A stretch of 9,790 nucleotides of DNA from an uncultured Prevotella sp. Lineage in GTDB: Bacteria > Bacteroidota > Bacteroidia > Bacteroidales > Bacteroidaceae. A model generated the notes under the pieces. That model ran no database searches and had not been told where the DNA came from. It saw nothing but the letters and a program-made list of their open reading frames with translations. The stretch is taken from contig CAAGEG010000019.1 of the NCBI GenBank assembly GCA_900768785.1, positions 1 to 9,790 on the forward strand. Direction: 5' to 3'. Position numbers and translations under genes: made by a program. This document shows positions 5,859 through 9,790 of this stretch, piece by piece. Position 1 is the first letter of the stretch, and each line of letters opens with the position of its first letter.

Positions 5859-6505
5859 AGTCCTAATTCTTTCTTACGTGTACTCATACATTGGGAGAAT
5901 ATTGGATTTGATTTAAGCTGTCCGCTATAATTATTCCATACATTAATTAATGCGTTTTTGTCTGTTGACATAAGAATAGCATCGATAGCTTGAACCAATA
6001 CTGCATCATTCACTTCATCAAGAGATTGACGAATCTCAGCTATTGTCTTAGGACGTGTTTCTGGTGGAGTTACGGCATCTGGATCTTTATCTTCTTTTGT
6101 TGGGATTAACAACATCTGCATCAGAGAATACTTCAAGGCAATACTCATAGCCTTGTTCATTCCTTTATCGCCAGAGTCCATTGCCTCTCCAACATTTATT
6201 GTGCATACTTCCGAAGCATCTTCTGCAACAAAATGGAACTTTATCTTTGCTCTGGTGAAGTACAATATAGTTCCTTTTGGTGTTACTTTTTCAGACACAT
6301 TATATTCAAGGGTTTCCGGAAGAATGAAAACACCATTATTAGCAAACAGTGCGTGTAGTTCATTCATCACACTATCAATACCGCGGAACATAAAGTTCTG
6401 TTGCTGGTTCTTTTCGCCTTTGGCTATTGCCTTTGTTTCTTTCATTATTGTGGCTATCTTTCCGTAAATCAATGGAGCCACAACATTTGTTTGTTCGTTC
6501 TGCAT
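5855..6505 (-). CDS. erf: ERF-family single-strand annealing protein
   Basis: A 216-residue protein of the ERF superfamily, recombinases that anneal complementary single strands independently of RecA. The core (about 8-145) shows APLIYGKIATIMKETKAIAK, NQQQNFMFRGIDSVMNELHA (the 'y.fr.id.V...l' motif), NNGVFILPE, and GEAMDSGDKGMNKAMSIALK (106-125), the hallmark 'G.a.DsgDKa.nKA.s.A.KY' segment, then TKEDKDPD (136-143). The remaining 70 residues are a helical tail (AEIRQSLDEVND and onwards) with a final basic STRKKELGL. Length is typical. The start is ATG at 6505, preceded by a 92-nt non-coding leader with repeated TGATAA/TTATCA sites, unusual in an operon that is otherwise tightly packed. It overlaps the exonuclease-like gene by 4 nt. 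Confidence 0.9.
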   Translation of the reverse strand: MQNEQTNVVAPLIYGKIATIMKETKAIAKGEKNQQQNFMFRGIDSVMNELHALFANNGVFILPETLEYNVSEKVTPKGTILYFTRAKIKFHFVAEDASEVCTINVGEAMDSGDKGMNKAMSIALKYSLMQMLLIPTKEDKDPDAVTPPETRPKTIAEIRQSLDEVNDAVLVQAIDAILMSTDKNALINVWNNYSGQLKSNPIFSQCMSTRKKELGL

Positions 6506-6542
6506 AAAGTCAAATATCCAATTAATTATTAATTTGCGTAAG

Positions 6543-6580
6543 TGATAACTTTGCTTATCATATTATACATAAATGATAAG
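6543..6580. repeat. Triple TGATAA/TTATCA site in the leader of the ERF gene
   Basis: TGATAA occurs at 6543-6548 and 6574-6579 and its inverse TTATCA at 6555-6560. The pair CTTATCAT (6554-6561) and ATGATAAG (6573-6580) is an exact 8-bp inverted repeat with an 11-base spacer. The two direct copies start 31 bp apart, about three helical turns. This lies 38-75 nt upstream of the ERF start codon. It could be an operator with several half-sites or an RNA hairpin in the operon leader; the sequence does not decide which. Confidence 0.55.
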
Positions 6581-6597
6581 TCAGTGAACAGGGGTAT

Positions 6598-6894
6598 TCA
6601 AACACACTTTGAATGAAATTGTGCTACGATTCTTGAATCATAGACTGATAACTTTGCTATTTTTGCGTCAGTGCGTGAATTTCTTACTATATCAGCAAGG
6701 TTGAATCTCCACTTGGTATTTCTTGCTCCATCAGGTTTTGAGAAGCGAATTTTTCCCTGGTCCATCAAGGTTTCAAGTCTCTTTTCTCCACCTATTAAAA
6801 CTACTGCCTTTTTCCAAGAAACATCCTGCTTCTCAGCTCTATTCAAGAACGACAAATACTTTTTGACAATGATTTCAAGAGGGATGCTTTCCAT
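6598..6894 (-). CDS. Hypothetical 98-aa protein, possible DNA-binding domain
   Basis: I do not recognise this family. The protein is helical at the start (MESIPLEIIVKKYLSFLNRA), then has SWKKAVVLIGGEKRLETLMDQGKIRFSKPDG, then WRFNLADIVRNSR, and ends with a basic mixed segment. The segment 'A..liGg...L..L...GKI...K' followed by 'w.f...di.rn' is the rhythm of an excisionase- or MerR-type helix-turn-helix with a wing, so a small DNA-binding role is possible; this is inference. I place the start at the ATG at 6894. A TTG at 6900 in the same frame would overlap the upstream stop codon, but the ATG sits two bases after that stop and is the simpler choice. Second gene of the leftward operon. Confidence 0.65.
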   Translation of the reverse strand: MESIPLEIIVKKYLSFLNRAEKQDVSWKKAVVLIGGEKRLETLMDQGKIRFSKPDGARNTKWRFNLADIVRNSRTDAKIAKLSVYDSRIVAQFHSKCV

Positions 6895-6896
6895 AA

Positions 6897-7193
6897 TCAA
6901 CTAACACGTTTAATCCTGACAACCAAATCATTATCTGTATCCTTGTCTTCAAGAATTTCAACGTCCCAGCCTTGTCTTTTATAGTCCTTTCGTAAACGAA
7001 AGATTGTGGCATAAACTGATGAACGTTGTTCGGTAGGGAACTCTGCAATCTCTCCTACACAGAGCGATTTTAGAGTTGGAGCAATAGGAACAGAGGGTGC
7101 AATATCTACTCCTTTGCTAAACTCCGGAGTGATTTTGCGTTTGGGAGGTGTGTACGTTGATACACTCGTCTTTCGATGTTTTAATTCGTCCAT
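6897..7193 (-). CDS. Hypothetical 98-aa protein, first gene of the leftward operon
   Basis: I do not recognise this family. Residues 1-40 are basic and proline-rich, probably unstructured (HRKTSVSTYTPPKRKITPEF). From about 41 a compact domain follows: LKSLCVGEIAEFPTEQRSSV, then YATIFRLRKDYKRQGWDVEI, and VVRIKRV. The order 'L..L.vGe...FP....ssv...i.rL.kd....gw...i.....d..v.v.Rv' looks like a small alpha-beta domain seen in Bacteroides phage early proteins, with a helix rich in Arg and Lys that could touch nucleic acid. As the first gene after the promoter at 7281-7311 it is a candidate for an early regulator (Cro-like in place, not in sequence). ATG start; the stop lies within two bases of the next gene's start. 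Confidence 0.65.
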   Translation of the reverse strand: MDELKHRKTSVSTYTPPKRKITPEFSKGVDIAPSVPIAPTLKSLCVGEIAEFPTEQRSSVYATIFRLRKDYKRQGWDVEILEDKDTDNDLVVRIKRVS

Positions 7194-7212
7194 TACTTTT
7201 TAGTAAAAATTA

Positions 7213-7231
7213 TTTAATCTTATTTGCATAC
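7213..7231 (-). repeat. Copy 2 of the exact 19-bp repeat, in the control region
   Basis: Identical to 414-432 over 19 bp (TTTAATCTTATTTGCATAC on the plus strand). It lies 19 nt upstream of the ATG at 7193 and includes the TTTG (7223-7226) that serves as the -33 box of the predicted rightward promoter. Its right half (TATTTGCATAC) is almost repeated at 7249-7261 (TATTTGCACATAC), which overlaps that promoter's -7 box and start point. A repressor bound here could block the rightward promoter and also lie in the path of leftward transcription. Confidence 0.6.
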
Positions 7232-7254
7232 AAGCAGACTTTTTCGTATATTTG
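7223..7254 (+). promoter_or_regulatory. Predicted promoter for the repressor gene
   Basis: TTTG (7223-7226) and TATATTTG (7247-7254, a full match to TAnnTTTG) are separated by exactly 20 bp, the ideal Bacteroidetes vegetative spacing. Transcription would start near 7261, giving an unusually long leader of about 146 nt before the repressor ATG at 7408. Confidence 0.6.
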
Positions 7255-7271
7255 CACATACTTGTATATGT
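7227..7271. promoter_or_regulatory. Candidate operator dyad in the genetic switch
   Basis: ATACAAG at 7228-7234 and its exact inverse CTTGTAT at 7261-7267 are centred 33 bp apart, close to three turns of DNA. A second, tighter palindrome, ACATA-6-TATGT (7256-7271), overlaps the right-hand site. Both cover the rightward promoter and the predicted start points of both promoters, which is where a lysogeny repressor would act. The protein that binds is not shown by the sequence; the repressor encoded at 7408 is the natural candidate. Confidence 0.45.
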
Positions 7272-7280
7272 TATTTGTTG

Positions 7281-7311
7281 CAAAGTTAATAATTTATTTT
7301 GGATTGACAAT
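7281..7311 (-). promoter_or_regulatory. Predicted promoter of the leftward replication operon
   Basis: On the minus strand TAACTTTG (7288-7281) fits the TAnnTTTG -7 consensus completely. At 19 bp upstream sits ATTG (7311-7308), one base off the TTTG -33 box. The start would be near 7274, leaving a leader of about 80 nt before the ATG at 7193. The start point lies about 13 bp from that of the opposing rightward promoter, so each transcript runs through the other promoter. Confidence 0.5.
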
Positions 7312-7407
7312 GATTTTATATTATCATTTCAACGGTTTTATAATTTATTAACAAATAGCATATCATAGTGATTCTTTAGTATGAACCAACGCTAAATTTT
7401 ATACACT

Positions 7408-7863
7408 ATGCAGGAAATAGAAAAAGTTGAAAACGTACTCAACGCAAAAGAGATACGCGACGCATTACTACAAGCTCTAAACCTTGGTCCTGGTGAGTTT
7501 GCTACTGCTTTGGGGATAAACTACCAACGCATCTACGATCTTGGTAGTGGTCGTACTAAAAAATTCAATCCGGGGATTGTAAACTTGATTTGCAAGAAGT
7601 TTCCTCAAGTCAATCCCACATATTTATATACAGGGCAAGGGCCGGTTCTTTTTGAAGACGCTACCCCTCAAAGAACGACACAAGGTAATTCTGATGCTTC
7701 CGACATTATATTGATGTCAAAGAAGCTAATTGCACTAATGGAGCAGTTAAATGCTAAAGACGCTGCTCTTAGAGAAAAGGAGGAGGAATTAAATAGACGT
7801 GAAGCAGAACTAAGGCTTCGTGAACAACAAGTTTTAGCTCGTGAGCAGAACTTAATCAAGTAA
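7408..7863 (+). CDS. Helix-turn-helix phage repressor-like protein with C-terminal coiled coil
   Basis: A 151-residue protein encoded opposite to the operon. Residues 13-35 (AKEIRDALLQALNLGPGEFATAL) and 36-62 (GINYQRIYDLGSGRTKKFNP, then IVNLICKK) form an XRE-like helix-turn-helix, followed by NPTYLYTGQGPVLF (69-82), the segment that ends many Bacteroidales phage repressor DNA-binding domains. A short linker leads to about 50 residues of heptad-like charged helix (101-150: KLIALMEQLNAKDAALREKE, then a run rich in E, R and L), almost certainly a coiled coil for dimerisation. There is no LexA/CI-type serine peptidase domain, so induction by RecA-stimulated self-cleavage is not expected. Its start ATG is preceded by a long leader. 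Position opposite the replication operon supports the role of lysogeny repressor. Confidence 0.75.
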   Translation: MQEIEKVENVLNAKEIRDALLQALNLGPGEFATALGINYQRIYDLGSGRTKKFNPGIVNLICKKFPQVNPTYLYTGQGPVLFEDATPQRTTQGNSDASDIILMSKKLIALMEQLNAKDAALREKEEELNRREAELRLREQQVLAREQNLIK

Positions 7864-8011
7864 GCAAAACTTCTACTTTTTAGTGTGTTCAAATTCCCAT
7901 TCTATTACCACTCAAAAACTGCAAATCTTCATATAGTGGTGATATTCAAGCGATTAACTGCAATGGTGGGCGGCATGATGTAAGCCGGTCATACATAGAA
8001 AAATATGAGAG
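7864..8011. other. Non-coding spacer after the repressor; possible prophage end
   Basis: About 150 bp with no credible gene, tRNA or promoter seen. It contains the repressor stop codon context and the stretch from 7960 that is locally richer in G (GGTGGGCGG at 7965-7973). Prophage attachment sites often lie near this kind of place, but I see no tRNA and cannot compare with the other prophage end, so no att site is called. Confidence 0.3.
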
Positions 8012-8050
8012 CGGGTGCTTCAGATGAAAATGAAGCATCCGTTTTTTTTT
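8012..8050 (+). terminator. Rho-independent terminator of the repressor transcript
   Basis: CGGGTGCTTCA (8012-8022) pairs with TGAAGCATCCG (8031-8041) over 11 bp including one G-U pair, with an 8-base loop (8023-8030). Nine T residues follow at once (8042-8050). This is a textbook intrinsic terminator, placed about 150 bp beyond the repressor stop codon. Confidence 0.85.
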
Positions 8051-8073
8051 AGAGCCTGTTCAAAACAGGCTCT
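8051..8073. repeat. Perfect hairpin AGAGCCTGTT-3-AACAGGCTCT
   Basis: Ten-base arms (8051-8060 and 8064-8073) around a 3-base loop. It directly abuts the T-tract of the preceding terminator and lacks a T-tract of its own, so it does not look like a simple terminator. The same arm sequence recurs beyond the secreted-protein gene at 9630-9652. Confidence 0.75.
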
Positions 8074-8084
8074 TAACAACGTAT

Positions 8085-8117
8085 AAAAAAATCACCTCGC
8101 CGGGAGGTGATTTTTTT
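8085..8117. terminator. Bidirectional terminator between repressor and secreted-protein gene
   Basis: ATCACCTC (8091-8098) pairs with GAGGTGAT (8104-8111) around a 5-base loop. A run of A precedes it (8085-8091) and a run of T follows (8111-8117), so it can stop transcription in both directions. It lies about 50 bp downstream of the stop codon of the minus-strand gene at 8164 and should terminate that transcript. Confidence 0.8.
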
Positions 8118-8163
8118 GTGCCGCAGGCTTCAGAACCATTGCGGAATGTTGTATGGTAGGTTC

Positions 8164-9456
8164 TTAGCGAACTACAATTTTAGAAACGCTTGTGCCTTGG
8201 CGTTTGATGACAAGCTGTCCTTCTGTAGGATTAGCAATGCGGATACCCTGGAGGTTGAAGTATTCAACAGGTGCATTGGAGTTATTGTCTATAGAAACGC
8301 TTTCAACACCGGAGAAAGATTTGAATGTTATTGTTGAAAGATTTTCTTGGTCGGCGCATGCATAGTAGAATTTATTTGCACTTTCATCAAATATTTCCAT
8401 TGAGTGATATGGGAAAGTAATCGTAGATGTGCCGTCTGCATTTTCTGTAAGTGTGATTTTCAATGCGTCATCTAATGCAGTGTCTTCGTACATTGCGTTA
8501 TACCAGCTTTCGCTGAATATATTATAACTACCGATTCCGATGTATTGCAGTGCAACTAAGAGATTTGAGGGGTCTGATACATCAATATCAAGGTTAGGAC
8601 CAAAATCTGAAGAACCAAGGGCTGCAAATAATTGACGCCATGGACCGATGAGACGATATGTTTCTTTAGTTTTATGTTTCTTAATTTGGATTGTATAAGG
8701 ATTTGTGTTCGGCTTCTGGAAACTTGGACTAATGATAGTTTCCACCATAGTAGCATCGAAAGCTTCTCCCCATGGGTCTTCGTATGTTCCACCGGGGAGT
8801 ACTAAAAGACCGGCTTCTTCACCATAATTATACCATTGTGAGGCATCTGTTTCATAGCTACTGTCTGCCGGTGCGTTAGGCCAACGCAGACATACGGAGC
8901 CTGCAGGTATATTGATGACTTTGTCACTCATAGTGATGTTGTAATCTGCGTATGTTCCGACGATATCGTCTTTTGTCAGTCCATATTCGTTAACGCCAAC
9001 GTATGAGAAAGAAGCAATATACAGTTCTCCGTCCTCGTTGTCGTTAATGCCTGTGTATTGGCTTTCAATGACTACAAAACCTGCATCTGTAGCATCAACG
9101 TAGAGCGTTCCGGCACCCTCTCTAAACATATCAGGCCATACGCCAACTACTTTGTAAAGTCCGGTTTTGCCTTCTGCTTCAAATACTTCAACATCAATGG
9201 CATCGCTTGTTGAACCGTAGCAGTCGGCAATAGCGGAATCTACGTATTTTCCTGCTCCTAATGAAACCCATGTCTCTGCATCATAGTCTGTAGCCATAGC
9301 CTTTTCAGTAGCCGGAGCGTTTTTAACGGCAGTACGGAAAGTCTTAGCCATTGAGTGGCTTGATTCTACTGCCTGTCTTGAAATACTAATTTCGTTAGCA
9401 GCACTCATTGTCAAAGCTGTTGCTGCCATGAGGGAGAAAAAGTAAAATTTCTTCAT
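8164..9456 (-). CDS. Secreted protein with Bacteroidales-type C-terminal sorting-like tail
   Basis: A 430-residue exported protein from the ATG at 9456 (an in-frame TTG six bases upstream is less likely). MKKFYFFSLMAATALTMSAA is a clear signal peptide with cleavage expected after about residue 20. The mature part is acidic, rich in Y, D, T and G, and built of strand-like segments, with two similar beta modules: TYADYNITMSDKVINIPAG and the later region with ALKITLTENADGTSTITFPY. It ends GVESVSIDNN and then VEYFNLQGIRIANP, G.LVIKRQG and KIVVR, a tail common in secreted Muribaculaceae and Prevotella proteins and comparable to type IX secretion C-terminal domains. I recognise no enzyme motif. It has its own promoter and terminator, so it appears to be host chromosome, not part of the phage. 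Confidence 0.75.
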   Translation of the reverse strand: MKKFYFFSLMAATALTMSAANEISISRQAVESSHSMAKTFRTAVKNAPATEKAMATDYDAETWVSLGAGKYVDSAIADCYGSTSDAIDVEVFEAEGKTGLYKVVGVWPDMFREGAGTLYVDATDAGFVVIESQYTGINDNEDGELYIASFSYVGVNEYGLTKDDIVGTYADYNITMSDKVINIPAGSVCLRWPNAPADSSYETDASQWYNYGEEAGLLVLPGGTYEDPWGEAFDATMVETIISPSFQKPNTNPYTIQIKKHKTKETYRLIGPWRQLFAALGSSDFGPNLDIDVSDPSNLLVALQYIGIGSYNIFSESWYNAMYEDTALDDALKITLTENADGTSTITFPYHSMEIFDESANKFYYACADQENLSTITFKSFSGVESVSIDNNSNAPVEYFNLQGIRIANPTEGQLVIKRQGTSVSKIVVR

Positions 9457-9554
9457 ACTCAAATAGTTTAGAGTGTTAATAATTAAGTTGATTTGTAAGT
9501 AATAATAATTTCGGTTATTCGGTTTATAAAAACTGTTACCTTAGAAATTGCCGG

Positions 9555-9586
9555 CAAATTTATAGTATTATTTTCAAATTGTCAAA
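9555..9586 (-). promoter_or_regulatory. Predicted Bacteroidetes promoter of the secreted-protein gene
   Basis: On the minus strand TTTG (9586-9583) and TAAATTTG (9562-9555) match both consensus boxes completely with the optimal 20-bp spacing. Transcription would begin near 9548, leaving a leader of roughly 90 nt before the ATG at 9456. This is the best promoter in the window. Confidence 0.75.
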
Positions 9587-9627
9587 CTTTTTTGCAATTA
9601 TTTTACAAATAGATAGTTTTTTTGTTA

Positions 9628-9652
9628 GAAACAGGCTCTTAGAGCCTGTTTC
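9628..9652. repeat. Near-perfect 25-bp palindrome sharing arms with the hairpin at 8051
   Basis: GAAACAGGCTCT (9628-9639) is followed, after one T, by its exact inverse AGAGCCTGTTTC (9641-9652). The inner ten bases of each arm equal the arms of the 8051-8073 hairpin, but here the order of the arms is inverted (CTCT ends face each other). It is upstream of the secreted-protein gene's promoter, so it is not that gene's terminator. Confidence 0.75.
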
Positions 9653-9695
9653 ATAAGAAATGTTAAAAAAAGAGGCTGTCAGTCATTGAGCAGGT

Positions 9696-9768
9696 TTGTT
9701 TGTGCTTAAAAGGGCGTGTGGCGAGCCACATAACCGTTAAGCACGGACAAAGATGCCAATGAATGGCA
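9696..9768. other. Highly structured non-coding stretch at the right edge
   Basis: The outer arms 9696-9709 (TTGTTTGTGCTTAA) and 9737-9750 (TTAAGCACGGACAA) can pair over 14 bp with two G-U pairs if transcribed rightward. Within lies TGTGG (9717-9721) with CCACA (9726-9730) around a CGAG loop. A smaller hairpin, TGCCA (9754-9758) with TGGCA (9764-9768), follows. No coding frame is supported. It could be a small RNA, a repeat element or the leader of a gene outside the window; the rest of 9457-9790 holds only the promoter and palindrome listed separately. Confidence 0.45.
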
Positions 9769-9790
9769 GAGCAGACTAAAAGATAAGTTA

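Noticed and set aside
6546..6553. TAACTTTG on the plus strand, a full match to the -7 box
   Set aside because: No TTTG or close variant lies 19-21 bp upstream, and a transcript would run antisense into the small gene at 6598.
6597..6613. TTCAAA-5-TTTGAA inverted repeat at the end of the small gene
   Set aside because: Short, AT-rich, inside coding sequence and without a T-tract; likely chance.
6895..6900. TTG start for the 98-aa gene at 6598
   Set aside because: An ATG two codons downstream sits just after the previous gene's stop and is the simpler start.
7381..7395. Five-codon open frame (ATG AAC CAA CGC TAA) just before the repressor start
   Set aside because: Too short to support as a leader peptide; no ribosome-site evidence and chance occurrence is likely.
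7864..8163. Possible tRNA or attachment site beyond the repressor
   Set aside because: No T-arm, anticodon arm or CCA-adjacent acceptor pattern could be found, and no second att copy is in the window.
9457..9462. TTG start for the secreted protein, adding two residues
   Set aside because: The ATG at 9456 gives a normal signal peptide beginning MKKFYFF.
8107..9462. Open frames on both strands within the secreted-protein gene (for example 8556-8792 and 8107-8337)
   Set aside because: They are frame shadows: no coherent protein pattern, and they lie inside a gene with signal peptide, promoter and terminator.
1..9790. CRISPR array, toxin-antitoxin pair, retron or other known defence system
   Set aside because: No regularly spaced repeats, no reverse transcriptase motif, and no toxin family pattern seen on either strand.

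Overview
The window looks like the early (replication and recombination) region of a temperate phage or prophage in a Bacteroidales host, joined on its right to what is probably host chromosome. Four observations support the host call. Genes lie in AT-rich DNA with few Shine-Dalgarno-like sites. Four putative promoters resemble the Bacteroidetes pattern (TTTG at about -33 and TAnnTTTG at -7, 19-20 bp apart). The protein families are common in Bacteroides-type phages. The right-hand gene encodes a secreted protein whose tail (EYFNLQGIRIANP...G.LVIKRQG....K.VVR) resembles tails frequent in Muribaculaceae, Prevotella and Bacteroides. All family names come from reading motifs; no database search was run.

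Layout, right to left along the main operon. At 7408-7863 (+) is a small helix-turn-helix repressor-like protein. Upstream, at about 7213-7311, lie two face-to-face promoters with a dyad, which look like the lysis-lysogeny switch. From there a tightly packed minus-strand operon runs left: two small unknown proteins (7193-6897, 6894-6598), an ERF-family single-strand annealing protein, a PD-(D/E)XK exonuclease-like protein, an OB-fold SSB-like protein of the DUF3127 type, a NinB-like protein, an SF2 helicase, a VRR-NUC nuclease, two related winged-helix replication-initiator-like proteins, and a DnaC/IstB-type AAA+ ATPase. Many of these genes overlap or are separated by only a few bases. A second promoter at 789-820 then drives small accessory genes: an unknown 97-aa protein, a DpnD/PcfM-like protein, and the start of a PRTRC protein E-like gene cut by the window edge.

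Functionally, ERF, exonuclease and SSB form a complete-looking recombination set. The winged-helix protein plus the DnaC-like loader would recruit the host DnaB helicase to the phage origin. The helicase and VRR-NUC proteins are plausible partners in processing branched DNA.

Right of the repressor are a strong terminator (8012-8050), a hairpin (8051-8073) and a bidirectional terminator (8085-8117). Then comes the secreted-protein gene on the minus strand (8164-9456) with its own near-perfect Bacteroidetes promoter (9555-9586). Beyond it are a large palindrome and a highly structured non-coding stretch to the window end. I see no integrase, tRNA, rRNA or CRISPR array here.

I do not see a clearly new defence or mobile system. 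The best leads are small-scale: an exact 19-bp repeat upstream of two minus-strand genes at opposite ends of the operon, the face-to-face promoter arrangement, the tandem initiator paralogues with an 89-nt gene overlap, and the paired inverted repeats around the secreted-protein gene.
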